Shown: positions 8,234 to 17,698 of the stretch, piece after piece
Layout of the letters: every line of letters begins with the position of its first letter
Numbering within the stretch: position 1 is the first letter of the stretch
Assembly: GCA_020860715.1 (NCBI GenBank)
Contig: JAJBTU010000004.1
Span: forward strand, 1-64,000
From: Clostridiales bacterium
GTDB taxonomy: Bacteria > Bacillota > Clostridia > Lachnospirales > Lachnospiraceae
Reading direction: 5' to 3'
Length of the DNA: 64,000 nt
Made by a program: the position numbers and the translations under genes
Notes under the pieces: generated by a model
What the model saw: the letters and a program-made list of their open reading frames with translations, nothing else
What the model was told of the DNA's origin: nothing
The model's database searches: none

Positions 8234-11200
8234 ATGCCAAAGTTTCATATAGATGAAATTGAAAAAGAAACTCTTGCGGGGCTAAAGGATTTCCAGCGGG
8301 CAACGGTTGACCGGATCGATCAGCTGTACAGGAGCGGGCAGAACCGGGTGCTTATCGCGGATGAGGTAGGGATGGGGAAAACCCTGGTTGCGAGGGGCGC
8401 GATTGTTAAGGTGGCCCGCCTTAGAATGGAAGAACAGGATGAACTGTTTAAGGTAGTATATATCTGTTCCAATCAGACAATCGCCAGCCAGAACATTCGT
8501 AAGCTTGATATTACCGGAGGAAACGCGATTGATTCTGTTACAGATACCAGATTGTCCATGCAGCATTTGAAAATTGCCCAGCAGGAAAGTTCCGAGAAGG
8601 TAAAAGAAGGATTTATCCAGCTGATGCCGCTTACGCCGGAGACTTCTTTTCACATGACATCCGGCGGAGGAAGCGTAAACGAAAGAGCCTTGATGTATGC
8701 CGTTCTAAAAAGGATGGATGAATTTAAGGAATATCTGGGACCTCTTGATGATTTTATGCAGCTGGATGCCCAAAATGCGTGGAGCTCATGGGCAAAGCAG
8801 CGTTACGAGGAAAAGGTGCAGGAGTGTGAGAAGCAGTCCGGTGGGAAATATCCGGCGAATGTAATCAACAAAATCCGGGAATATTCGGATTTTGAGGAAA
8901 TAAGGAAACAACTTATAATTCACCTCAGGGAACGGACAGACAACCGGGCGCTTTCCTGTTCCAATTATAAGATGATGAACCGTCTTCGTGTAATGTTTGC
9001 GAGAATCAGTGTGTCTATGCTGGAACCGGATCTGGTCATCATGGATGAGTTTCAGCGATTTAAGTACCTGTTGTCTTATGATGACAGTGAAATGGGAATT
9101 CTTGCACAGAAATTTTTAAGCGGAAGAGATACAAGGATTCTTCTTTTGTCCGCGACACCTTATAAACTTTATTCGACGATGGAGGAGATTGAAGAAAACC
9201 AGATTGATGAGCATTACGCGGAATTCTATCAGGTTATGGATTTCCTTTTTGAGGGAAAACAGGAAGAATTTCACACTGTTTGGAAAAATTATTCGGTTGC
9301 CCTTGTGGAAATGAAGTCGGGGCAGGATGCGGTAATACAGATTGAAGATCGCAAAAAACAGGCCCAGGATGAAATGTATCAGGGAATCTGCAGAACCGAG
9401 CGCATCTCGGTGATGGAGAGCGGTGACTATACGGACGACAGCAGTGTGCACGAACATCTGACTATCCATGAGAACGACATTGCTTCTTATCTGCAGATGG
9501 CAGGGCTTTTGAAAAAAACAGACTCAAAGGATTCACTTCCGGCCGATTATGTGAAAAGCTGTCCGTATCTCATGTCATTTATGAGAAAATACAAGCTCAA
9601 GGAAAGTCTGGAACAGTATTTTCGGAAGAACCCGGAGCGGGTAAAAGAGGCTAAGGGGGATCTGTTATGGATTGATGAGAGTAAAATCAACCATTATGAG
9701 AAGCTCCCGGGGACAAACGCCCGGCTTGCAGAGCTGATGGATCGTTCCCTCGGACATGGCGAAGAAATGCTTTTGTGGATCCCTCCATCAAAACCGTATT
9801 ATACGCTGCAGGGGGTATACAAGGACAGCAAATGTTTTTCCAAAATCCTGGTTTTTTCTTCCTGGGAGATGGTGCCAAGAATGATTGGCTCACTGGTCTC
9901 ATATGAAGCGGAACGAAAAACGATAGGTCAACTGGCAAAACAGGCCGATAACCGTGATAAGAAGAATGCAGTTTATTTTCCCCAAAAGAACATAAAAAAT
10001 GAGTCTGGAGCAAATGCAGCGAGATTTCCTGCACCCCGTCTGCAATTTCATGTATCTGGTGGACAGGCCAGCAGTATGAGTCTGTTTTGCCTGCTGTATC
10101 CGTCTGCAGTGCTGGCAGAGGCATATGATCCGATTGCTTTGATGAATGGGCACATGTCCCTGAAAGAGATTGAAGGACTTGTTGGGAAAAAGCTGGAAAG
10201 TCGCCTGGATGGGATAGAGAAAAGATATGGAACCGGGTTCATGTTCGGAAGGGCAGACGAGAGATGGTATTACCTTGCCCCGATGCTTCTGGATGGCATT
10301 CCCTATGTACAGGGATGGATTGCAGATATAAAAAAGCAGATGCAAACGGACAATGAGACCTTTATGGAAAAAGGAAACAAGGGCTTCCTGACGCACATAG
10401 CAAGGCTTGAACGCTATATATCCGATCCGGATCATATTGCGCTTGGGAAAAGGCCGGCAGATCTGGTGAAGATACTTGTAAATATGGCATTAGGCTCTCC
10501 TGCAATATGCGCGTACCGCTCTAACGGACAGGATGAAGCAAAGGCGACAGAGTTGGCCAGAGTATTCGTTAATAACTTCAATCTGCCGGAGGCTACCGCG
10601 ATTATTGATCTGGCATATGGAAAAAGCAGCGATGATAATTCCCATTGGCAGAATGTCTTGAAATACTGCAGGGATGGATGTCTCCAGTCGATGCTGGATG
10701 AATATCGGCATATCCTGTCAGAATCTGTGGGTTTTGGTGATGAAGAAGACAAGACAGAAGTGATACATACTATGATGGTGGAATCACTCCGCATCCATAC
10801 TGCCAGTTATGCAGTGGATACTTACAGGTCATTTAGCAGAAAAATTGCCGGGAAAAATACTGACGAGATACGTATTCGTTCAAACTTTGCCGTCGGGTTT
10901 ACGAAAGATGCAGGAGACAATGAAAGCCAGATAAACCGCAAGGAAAGCGTAAGAAATGCGTTCAATTCCCCGATGCGTCCGTTTGTCCTTGCTACGACAT
11001 CTATTGGTCAGGAAGGGCTGGATTTTCATAATTACTGCCGGAAAGTCATGCATTGGAATCTTCCATCCAACCCGATTGATCTGGAGCAGCGGGAAGGCAG
11101 AGTGAATCGATTTAAATGCCTTGCAATACGTCAGAATGTTGCAGAACGATATGGCGACATCACTTTTAAGAACGATGTATGGGCGGAAATGTTTGCGGCA

Positions 11201-11485
11201 GCGGCAGAGGGTGAAAAACAGGAAGGACAGTCAGAACTGGTGCCGTTCTGGTGCTTCGGGAAAAACCAGGACGTAAAAATCGAACGAATCGTGCCAATGT
11301 ATCCTGTGAGCAGAGACGAGGTGAATTATGAGCGTCTGGTTAAGATTCTTTCCATGTATCGGCTTACTTTAGGCCAGGCAAGGCAGGAAGAACTGCTGGA
11401 TTATATTTTTAAGGAATTTGATGACACAGAGAAACTGAAAGATCTTTTTATGGATTTGAGCCCCTATTCAAGGATTGCAAAATGA
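8234..11485 (+). CDS. large SNF2/DEAD-like helicase (ZacC candidate, 1083 aa)
   Basis: ATG 8234 follows GAGGGA at good spacing; the frame also allows GTG 8219. Superfamily 2 motifs are clear: Walker A DEVGMGKT (K49), Walker B MDEFQ (D271), motif III LLLSATP (S306), motif V TTSIGQEGLDF (near residue 926) and motif VI LEQREGRVNR (R953). The long middle region (residues ~330-900) separating the two RecA-like lobes is typical of defence-associated helicases of the DISARM/Dpd type. It should act as an ATP-dependent DNA translocase working with the PLD protein. The operon ends here. Confidence 0.8.
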   Translation: MPKFHIDEIEKETLAGLKDFQRATVDRIDQLYRSGQNRVLIADEVGMGKTLVARGAIVKVARLRMEEQDELFKVVYICSNQTIASQNIRKLDITGGNAIDSVTDTRLSMQHLKIAQQESSEKVKEGFIQLMPLTPETSFHMTSGGGSVNERALMYAVLKRMDEFKEYLGPLDDFMQLDAQNAWSSWAKQRYEEKVQECEKQSGGKYPANVINKIREYSDFEEIRKQLIIHLRERTDNRALSCSNYKMMNRLRVMFARISVSMLEPDLVIMDEFQRFKYLLSYDDSEMGILAQKFLSGRDTRILLLSATPYKLYSTMEEIEENQIDEHYAEFYQVMDFLFEGKQEEFHTVWKNYSVALVEMKSGQDAVIQIEDRKKQAQDEMYQGICRTERISVMESGDYTDDSSVHEHLTIHENDIASYLQMAGLLKKTDSKDSLPADYVKSCPYLMSFMRKYKLKESLEQYFRKNPERVKEAKGDLLWIDESKINHYEKLPGTNARLAELMDRSLGHGEEMLLWIPPSKPYYTLQGVYKDSKCFSKILVFSSWEMVPRMIGSLVSYEAERKTIGQLAKQADNRDKKNAVYFPQKNIKNESGANAARFPAPRLQFHVSGGQASSMSLFCLLYPSAVLAEAYDPIALMNGHMSLKEIEGLVGKKLESRLDGIEKRYGTGFMFGRADERWYYLAPMLLDGIPYVQGWIADIKKQMQTDNETFMEKGNKGFLTHIARLERYISDPDHIALGKRPADLVKILVNMALGSPAICAYRSNGQDEAKATELARVFVNNFNLPEATAIIDLAYGKSSDDNSHWQNVLKYCRDGCLQSMLDEYRHILSESVGFGDEEDKTEVIHTMMVESLRIHTASYAVDTYRSFSRKIAGKNTDEIRIRSNFAVGFTKDAGDNESQINRKESVRNAFNSPMRPFVLATTSIGQEGLDFHNYCRKVMHWNLPSNPIDLEQREGRVNRFKCLAIRQNVAERYGDITFKNDVWAEMFAAAAEGEKQEGQSELVPFWCFGKNQDVKIERIVPMYPVSRDEVNYERLVKILSMYRLTLGQARQEELLDYIFKEFDDTEKLKDLFMDLSPYSRIAK

Positions 11486-11583
11486 TGGATACAACAAAAA
11501 CTTTATTATTATAAATCCTTGTTGTTTCCGTTGAATAGCTGGAGAGACAGCACAAACCGTAGTAAATGTTATTGGAGGTTTTT

Positions 11584-12456
11584 ATGATACGAAATTCGAA
11601 AGAACAGGGGAATGATAATATAGTCTCATTTCGATTGAATCCAGAATGGGGAGGCGAAAATGCCGAAATATTTACCAATATGGGTTATGCACTTGAAAAA
11701 GGCACGTTGTTCGAACAGGATTATGAAAAAGCATTTCAAATGTATTGTATTGCAGCTGAGGCTGGTGAATCTCAGGCATTATCTAATCTGGGGTGGCTAT
11801 TTCAAAACGGTTTAGGTGTAGAAAAAAATATTTCTATGGCGATGAAGTTATATAAGCTGGCTGCGAAAGCTGATTGTGTAACTGCGATGATAAACCTTGG
11901 AAATATTTACGAAGATGGGGATCTGGGAGAGCCGGATTATAAAAAGTGTTTAAAATGGTATAAAAAGGCGGCGGAGTCTGGTAGCAAAATCGGATTATTT
12001 AATTATGCAAATTGTTACCACCTGGGTTATGGCGTCCAGAAAAATCATAAAAAGGCATTTCCAATTTTTAAACAACTGGCTGACGAGGGATATAAGGATG
12101 CTAATTTTTATGTCGGATTGTATTATCAGGATGGTAAGGGCGTAAAACAGGATTATAAAAAGGCCAGAAAATATTACCGACTTGGAACTGAGCAAGGTGA
12201 TATGCTTTGTTATAATCAACTCGGAGTTATGTATGCCGAAGGTCTTGGAGTCAAAAAAGATATTTGTGTAGCGTATGATTATTACCTTAAAGCGGCGCAG
12301 TTGGGAGATTCACTGGCCTATACAAACATTGCCTGGTTTTATGAGAATGGTGAGTTGGGTGAGGTTGATCTGGATCGAGCCATAGAGTATTATAAAAAAG
12401 CAGCAGAACAGGGAGAAGAAAATGCTATAGAGGCATTAAAAAGGTTGAAAATATGA
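11584..12456 (+). CDS. Sel1-like repeat protein (290 aa)
   Basis: A perfect GGAGG lies 6 nt before ATG 11584. From residue ~20 the protein is a chain of about seven Sel1/TPR-like repeats (for example ALSNLGWLFQNGLGVEKNIS and YNQLGVMYAEGLGVKKDI), each ~36 residues. Such solenoids bind other proteins; no enzymatic domain or signal peptide is present, so it is probably a cytoplasmic scaffold. Its stop overlaps the acetyltransferase ATG by 4 nt. The DNA is clearly richer in A+T than the helicase genes before it. Confidence 0.75.
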   Translation: MIRNSKEQGNDNIVSFRLNPEWGGENAEIFTNMGYALEKGTLFEQDYEKAFQMYCIAAEAGESQALSNLGWLFQNGLGVEKNISMAMKLYKLAAKADCVTAMINLGNIYEDGDLGEPDYKKCLKWYKKAAESGSKIGLFNYANCYHLGYGVQKNHKKAFPIFKQLADEGYKDANFYVGLYYQDGKGVKQDYKKARKYYRLGTEQGDMLCYNQLGVMYAEGLGVKKDICVAYDYYLKAAQLGDSLAYTNIAWFYENGELGEVDLDRAIEYYKKAAEQGEENAIEALKRLKI

Positions 12457-12884
12457 TTGTAAGAGAATTATCTATGGACGATGTTCCTTCTATCGGAAAT
12501 ATATATGTAGAGGCATTTGAACATCAACCGGGAACATTAAAATTTTACAGACTAGAGCCATATGTTCAATTTTGCAAGGACGCTGGTTATGCGTTTGTGG
12601 CTGAAGAATCTGGAAAAATCGACGGATTTATATTAGGTTATGAACATCCGGATATATTTAACGGAAGAATTGCATTTATAGAATTATTGGCGATTCGGCC
12701 AGAAGTTCAAAAGCAAGGTTATGCCAGACAGCTGATTGAACGTTTTGCAGAAGCTGCACGGGCTAAAGGTATTAGAGAAATATCTGTGGCAACGGCATGT
12801 TATAAGGATGCGTATTTGATTTATCGGCATTTAGGATTTACAGATTCCAGAAATGACATGAGAACACTTTTTAAAAGAATTTAA
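12453..12884 (+). CDS. GNAT-family N-acetyltransferase (143 aa)
   Basis: The length and layout match GNAT acetyltransferases: IVRELSMDDVPSIGNIYVEAF at the start, then beta-4 IAFIELLAIRPEVQKQGYARQLIE with the acetyl-CoA pyrophosphate loop Q-K-Q-G-Y-A, and a C-terminal YKDAYLIYRHLGF. The substrate cannot be read from sequence. It is translationally coupled (ATGA overlap) to the Sel1 gene, so the Sel1 protein may be its partner or target. Confidence 0.8.
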   Translation: MIVRELSMDDVPSIGNIYVEAFEHQPGTLKFYRLEPYVQFCKDAGYAFVAEESGKIDGFILGYEHPDIFNGRIAFIELLAIRPEVQKQGYARQLIERFAEAARAKGIREISVATACYKDAYLIYRHLGFTDSRNDMRTLFKRI

Positions 12885-12905
12885 ACTGTGCAAAGAGGTG
12901 GTTAG

Positions 12906-13151
12906 ATGAATACGAAAATGCCAATCACTGACTATATGAAAGAGAAAATACCTTATGCTTGTGAATATATAAAAAAGTATGGACGAGAAACGGAGGATGG
13001 TATGTGGGAATTTGATTTTCCAAATATCAACACAGCTGCATTGCCAACCCAATATAAGGGCAGGGTTGAGTTGCTGTTCAAAGAATGTATCGAGACAGGA
13101 AAGATATTAGAAGAGGTAATGCCATCCGCGCCTAAAAATGTAATTTTGTAG
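12906..13151 (+). CDS. small hypothetical protein (81 aa)
   Basis: AGAGGTGG precedes the ATG, 21 nt behind the acetyltransferase gene, so it may share its transcript. The product is acidic and soluble (MPITDYMKEKIPYACEYIKKYG ... WEFDFPNIN), with no membrane segment. I do not recognise it. Confidence 0.55.
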   Translation: MNTKMPITDYMKEKIPYACEYIKKYGRETEDGMWEFDFPNINTAALPTQYKGRVELLFKECIETGKILEEVMPSAPKNVIL

Positions 13152-13229
13152 TGATAAAAGTAGGTTACATACGGATACTATTGAGCATTATTAGCTGGAA
13201 TGGAAGACAGGCACTGAAAAGGTATTATT

Positions 13230-13802
13230 ATGAAAAAATTGAGAATCCTGATGCTGGGAAACAGCTACATATTTACAAATGATATGCCAAAGATGCTGGC
13301 AGAGATTACCGGAGCGGAAGTTGTATATCATACGCGCGGCGGCGCAAGGCTTTCAGAACAGTTGAATCCTAAAACGGGGATGGGTGCGAGGACTTTGAAA
13401 GCGTTTGAGGAAGAACATTGGGACTATGTGGTGCTGCAGGAGATGAGTAATGCACCTGTGACGACGAGGGAAAAATTTCTGGCAGCGGCGGCTGCACTTT
13501 GTGATAAAATACATTCGAGTGGTGCCACCCCGGTTTTTTACATTACATGGGCATACCAGAAGGGCGGCTTACAACTGGAAAAGTCAGGACTGGATTATGA
13601 TGGAATGTACCATGGCCTGCAGGACGCATACCGGATGGCGGCATCAAATGGCAATGCCCTGATTGCTGATGTGGGGACTGCCTTTTATGAAAGAAGCCCG
13701 GAGGAAAATCTGTATGCGGATGATGGAAGCCATCCGAATGAAGCAGGGTCAAGACTGGCTGCAGAAACAATAGCGGCGGTTATTCTGGCTGATTCCAAAT
13801 GA
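13230..13802 (+). CDS. SGNH/GDSL-type hydrolase (190 aa)
   Basis: The N-terminus LRILMLGNSYIF carries block I with the likely nucleophile Ser12. Block III is near QEMSN, and block V is DDGSHPNEAG with the Asp-x-x-His pair near the C-terminus. These are the marks of SGNH esterases/lipases, which deacylate lipids or sugar esters. The length is normal and there is no signal peptide, so it is cytosolic. The substrate is unknown. Confidence 0.75.
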   Translation: MKKLRILMLGNSYIFTNDMPKMLAEITGAEVVYHTRGGARLSEQLNPKTGMGARTLKAFEEEHWDYVVLQEMSNAPVTTREKFLAAAAALCDKIHSSGATPVFYITWAYQKGGLQLEKSGLDYDGMYHGLQDAYRMAASNGNALIADVGTAFYERSPEENLYADDGSHPNEAGSRLAAETIAAVILADSK

Positions 13803-13914
13803 ACAGATTTTTATGATGGGAAGCAGTCCATAAACGCCAGAACCGGGATGAGAGTGAAATATGTCAGATAATGGAACAGGATTCAAATGTTGACGGATAC
13901 AGGGAGGGATTTCT

Positions 13915-14911
13915 TTGATAGAAAAGGATTATCACTATCTGTCGCCGGACAGAAAGACAAAGATACATTTCCATGAATGGCTGCCGGAAGGCCATCCGAA
14001 AGCCGTGGTTCAGGTATCACATGGGATCACGGAGCATATCGGCCGGTATGGTAAACTGGCATCCGCTCTGGTAGAAAAAGGATATGCTGTGGCCGGGAAT
14101 GACCATGCGGGACATGGAGAATCCGAAAAACCGGACTGTTACAGGTGGGAGCACCTTGTGAAAGATACGCATCGTCTGCAGGAGTATTTAAAGCAGCAGT
14201 ACCCGACGGTGCCATTTTACAGCATCGGTTTTTCTCTTGGCTCCTTTGTTATATGTCCGTACTTGCACAGCAAGTATGGACGAAGGCCGCGCCAATCGCG
14301 CAGCGATTATTTGTTGCGCGGCTCTCCTTATTGTACGGGACCTGCTCGCACATTACCCTGACAGCGCAGATGCAGCGATACTGATCGGAACCGGTTTCCA
14401 GAGTGCATCGCAGCTTTCGTTTGCCAAAGCAATCGCCGGTCTGGAAGCAAAGCGGGTCGGAGACGGCAACCGAAGCAAACTCATACAGGCTTTGTCTTTT
14501 GGCACATATAACCGTTATTTCAAACCGAATAAGACAGAATTTGACTGGCTCTGCGAAAATGAGGATGGGAGAAACGATTATATTCAGGATGATGCCTGTG
14601 GAGAATTTATGCCTGCGGGATTGTTCAGGGAACTCCTTTGCGGGATGATGGCTGCGGGAAGTAAGGAGAGTATAGAAAAAATCCCGAAAAAGCTGCCTGT
14701 GCTTTTCCTTTCCGGAAATGACGACCCGGTCGGAGAGATGGGGAAAGGCGTAGAGCGGCTGATGAATGCGTATAAAGAAGCACAGATCAATGATGTTTCT
14801 GTAAACTTCTATCCGGGACGCCATGATATCCTGCATGAAGCATGTCAGGAACATGTCATTGGGGATATCGTTGAATGGCTGGACGGGCTTTATTGGCAGG
14901 AATATCTGTAA
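13915..14911 (+). pseudogene. alpha/beta hydrolase (monoacylglycerol lipase-like) split by palindromic element
   Basis: The first part, from TTG 13915 behind GGGAGG, reads HFHEWLPEG..., QVSHGITEHIGRY, NDHAGHGES and the nucleophile elbow GFSLGS (GxSxG). The second part, in another frame, continues RDLLAHYPDSADAAILIGTG to LFLSGNDDPVGEMG (acid) and GRHDILHE (His). The halves would join as GSFV-RDLLAHYP, but 79 nt of palindromic element at 14251-14329 lie between them and cause a +1 shift. Catalytic residues are intact on both sides, so the damage looks recent. It was a serine hydrolase of the S33 lysophospholipase type. Confidence 0.8.
14251..14329 (+). repeat. double-hairpin palindromic element, copy 3
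   Basis: Hairpin A pairs 14255-14266 with 14270-14281 (12 pairs, one G-U). The GAAG spacer and GCCGCGCC follow as in copies 1 and 2. Hairpin B has an outer stem 14286-14292/14316-14322, an inner stem 14294-14299/14303-14308 and a 7-nt 3' spacer (14309-14315). The insert is bounded by the hydrolase codons for GSFV and RDLL, so its length of about 79 nt can be read directly. Confidence 0.75.
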
Positions 14912-14948
14912 AAAAACAGACAAAATTCAGATCGGGGAGGTGAACCGC

Positions 14949-16457
14949 TTGTCAGAACGTTTCTATATCGCCATTGACTTAAAATCCTTTTATGCCTCTG
15001 TGGAATGTGCGGAGCGCGGTCTGGATCCGCTGACTACGAATCTGGTGGTAGCGGATCTAAGCCGTACAGAGAAAACGATCTGCCTTGCAGTTTCTCCTTC
15101 TTTGAAATCCTATGGCATCCCCGGCCGGGCAAGATTATTTGAGGTCGTCCAGCGTGTGAAGGAAGTCAATAATGAACGGCAGAGGCGTGCGCCGGAGCGA
15201 ACCTTTACCGGTTCCTCCTGTGATATTAATGAACTGAATGCAGACCCATCGTTATCTTTGGATTACATCGTGGCGACGCCGCAGATGGCGCATTATATGC
15301 AGCGCAGCACAGAGATTTATCAGATCTATCTGCGTTACATCGCGCCGGAAGACATCCACGTTTACAGCATCGATGAGGTGTTCATGGATGTGACAGATTA
15401 TCTGCGGACGTATGGGTGTACCCCTCATGAGCTGGCAATGAAGATGATACAGGAAGTCTTAAAGGAAACCGGAATCACGGCCACGGCTGGCATCGGCACG
15501 AACCTGTATCTTTGTAAGATCGCGATGGATGTGGAAGCAAAACATATTCCAGCGGATAAAGACGGAGTGCGTATTGCGGAACTGGATGAGATGAGCTACC
15601 GTCAGAAGCTGTGGACACACCAGCCTATCACGGATTTCTGGCGTGTAGGCCGTGGCTATGCCAGACGGCTGGAAAAAATGGGCCTGTATACGATGGGCGA
15701 CATTGCCAGATGCTCTTTAAGCAGCTATGGAGAGGATCAGCTTTATAAGGAATTTGGCATCAACGCGGAACTTTTGATCGACCATGCATGGGGATGGGAG
15801 CCCTGCCGCATTTCTGATATTAAGAGTTATAAACCGGAAAATAACAGCATCAGCTCCGGGCAGGTTCTGCAGTCGCCTTATGAATTTGACAAGGCAAAAC
15901 TTGTCGTCCGGGAAATGGCGGATTCCCTTTCGCTTGACCTTGTAGATAAAGGACTGGTTGCTGACCAGATCGTGCTGACCATCGGATACGATACTGGAAA
16001 TCTGGCAGATCCTGAGCGGCAGAAATCATATAAGGGTGCAGTCACTACCGATTATTATGGCAGAAGCGTTCCAAAACAGGCGCATGGTTCCATCAATCTG
16101 GGCAGGCAGACAGCTTCTACGGTTCTGATCACCAATGCGGCCATGGAACTGTTTGACCGTATCGTTGACCACAATCTGCTGGTACGCAGGATGTATGTTG
16201 TCGCCAACCACGTTGTAAGCGAAGATCAGGTAAAGCCTCCAGAGCCAGAGCAGCTGGATTTATTTACGGATTATTCCGCACTTGAAAAACAGCGGGAAAA
16301 GGAACAGGCAGAGCTTGATAAGGAAAAACGCAGGCAGAAAGCGGTTCTTGAGATCCAGAAGAAATTTGGAAAAAACGCGCTGCTGAAAGGGATGAATCTG
16401 GAAGAAGGAGCCACCGGTCGTGACCGCAATGCGCAGATCGGTGGACATAGAAGGTAG
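14949..16457 (+). CDS. Y-family DNA polymerase (UvrX/UmuC-like)
   Basis: The start is TTG 14949, placed 8 nt after GGGGAGG, giving 502 residues. YIAIDLKSFYASVEC at the N-terminus and YSIDEVFMDVT near residue 140 carry the catalytic acidic residues of Y-family polymerases; a helix-hairpin-helix/little-finger region follows to about residue 400, and a charged tail ends it. It performs error-prone lesion bypass. The YolD-like gene 62 nt downstream is its usual partner in Firmicutes. No LexA-type operator is obvious to me in the short upstream gap. Confidence 0.85.
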   Translation: MSERFYIAIDLKSFYASVECAERGLDPLTTNLVVADLSRTEKTICLAVSPSLKSYGIPGRARLFEVVQRVKEVNNERQRRAPERTFTGSSCDINELNADPSLSLDYIVATPQMAHYMQRSTEIYQIYLRYIAPEDIHVYSIDEVFMDVTDYLRTYGCTPHELAMKMIQEVLKETGITATAGIGTNLYLCKIAMDVEAKHIPADKDGVRIAELDEMSYRQKLWTHQPITDFWRVGRGYARRLEKMGLYTMGDIARCSLSSYGEDQLYKEFGINAELLIDHAWGWEPCRISDIKSYKPENNSISSGQVLQSPYEFDKAKLVVREMADSLSLDLVDKGLVADQIVLTIGYDTGNLADPERQKSYKGAVTTDYYGRSVPKQAHGSINLGRQTASTVLITNAAMELFDRIVDHNLLVRRMYVVANHVVSEDQVKPPEPEQLDLFTDYSALEKQREKEQAELDKEKRRQKAVLEIQKKFGKNALLKGMNLEEGATGRDRNAQIGGHRR

Positions 16458-16519
16458 TAGCAGGGAAGCCACTGTAAAAATAAAATGCCGAACAGTTATG
16501 AAGAGGAGATGCAGGAACA

Positions 16520-16966
16520 ATGGCTGACAGAAAGATAGAAGATTATCAGGACATTATTAATTTGCCCCATCATGTCTCTCAAAAACGTCCGCATATGTCC
16601 ATGACAGACCGGGCGGCGCAGTTCTCACCGTTTGCAGCACTTACCGGCTACGACGTTGCGGTAAAGGAAACCGCACGGCTGACGGATCAGCGTATGGAAC
16701 TGAATGAGGAAGAACAGCAGAAAATCTCGGAGCGCATCAACTTGCTCAAGTTCCATCTGAATGAGTCGCCCGTGATCGAAATTACGTATTTTGTTCCGGA
16801 TGAAAGAAAGAACGGTGGTGAGTATAATACCGTGACGGGTGTGGTGAAGAAGCTGGATGAATTCCGCCGGACTCTTATTATGACGGACGGTACATGGATT
16901 CCCGTTGAGGAGATTGTGGAGTTGGGCGGCGCATTGTTCCGCTTTATAGATGATTCTTTTGCGTGA
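16520..16966 (+). CDS. YolD-like protein (148 aa)
   Basis: The segment RPHMSMTDRAAQFSPFAALTGY is characteristic of YolD-like proteins, and the C-terminal beta region (VTGVVKKLDEFRRTLIMTDG) fits the family. YolD proteins are encoded beside UvrX/UmuC-type polymerases in Firmicutes and are thought to take the place of UmuD as accessory factor. AAGAGGAG precedes the ATG. It lies directly behind the polymerase and is presumably co-transcribed with it. Confidence 0.85.
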   Translation: MADRKIEDYQDIINLPHHVSQKRPHMSMTDRAAQFSPFAALTGYDVAVKETARLTDQRMELNEEEQQKISERINLLKFHLNESPVIEITYFVPDERKNGGEYNTVTGVVKKLDEFRRTLIMTDGTWIPVEEIVELGGALFRFIDDSFA

Positions 16967-17052
16967 AACGTAATACTGGTATCCATGGATGTCAGACTGA
17001 TAAAGGGAATCCTGTGGTTTTTGCAGGTACAGCAGTAAGGAGAACATTCCAA

Positions 17053-17406
17053 ATGAAACAAAAATCAGCAGTAAGCCAGGAATTATATCAGATCATGCTG
17101 GATAAAGGATATTCGGAGCGGTTCTGCGACTGATTACGCAGAGCCTCAATACGGATTTTACAGCGCGGAGGATGATCGGTTATTTGTCCCATTACAGTGA
17201 ACTTCCGGAAGGGGAGGTTGTGGATGAGATGCTCGCGATTTTAAGTGACAGGGTCGGCCAAACGCGAAGCGTTTCTTAAATGCCGACCCGATCTGCCGCT
17301 GAACGAAGTGAGGGGGCGCTTCCACCGGGAGCGGATTATGCAAAAGAAAGAGCTGGAACACAGCAACGCAGTTTATAACGAGTATCTGAACAGCAGAGAG
17401 AGGTGA
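17053..17406 (+). pseudogene. small conserved protein, frameshifted and element-interrupted
   Basis: The reading starts MKQKSAVSQELYQIMLDKGY, loses one base after FCD at ~17130, and continues in another frame as LITQSLNTDFTARRMIGYLS... EMLAILSDR. The palindromic element at 17251-17331 then interrupts it, and the C-terminus QKKELEHSNAVYNEYLNSRE resumes to the stop at 17404. It appears to be a small helical protein belonging to the polymerase/YolD cassette. I know no function for it. Confidence 0.55.
17251..17331 (+). repeat. palindromic element, related copy 4
   Basis: Hairpin B-like structure: outer stem 17251-17258/17282-17289, inner stem 17260-17265/17269-17274 and a 7-nt 3' spacer (17275-17281), the same spacing as copies 1-3. 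A weaker hairpin (GCCGCT ... AGGGGGC, ~17295-17317) lies on the 3' side rather than the 5' side. It is therefore a relative with different order, not a clean fourth copy. It interrupts the small gene between SDR and the KELEHSN tail. Confidence 0.5.
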
Positions 17407-17413
17407 TTGTCTT

Positions 17414-17698
17414 ATGCCTTTTACAATCGTCCGGCAGGATATTACAAAAATGAAAGTTGACGCAGTTGTCAATGCCGCTAACACGGATCTTCGGATGGCG
17501 GCGGCGTATGGTCACACGCATACCAGTCAGGAAGATGCTTATTTTCAGAAGTGTGTGAATGATTTTCTGAATGATCCGAAGTATATCTGCGAAGGAGAGA
17601 AGAAAGGAGCGGCTATTAATGTCGGCTGTATGCAGCCTTATATGGGTTATGAGCCGCGGACGTTGAAAGAGTTGCTGCCGCCGGAACTCCTCTCCTGA
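17414..17698 (+). pseudogene. macro-domain protein remnant
   Basis: The first 28 residues (FTIVRQDITKMKVDAVVNAANT, then DLRM) are the start of an ADP-ribose-binding macro domain. The glycine-rich loop that should follow is replaced by an unrelated sequence (HTHTSQEDAYFQKCVNDF), so an internal deletion has joined two pieces. At 94 residues it is about half the usual length. It is probably non-functional. Confidence 0.6.
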
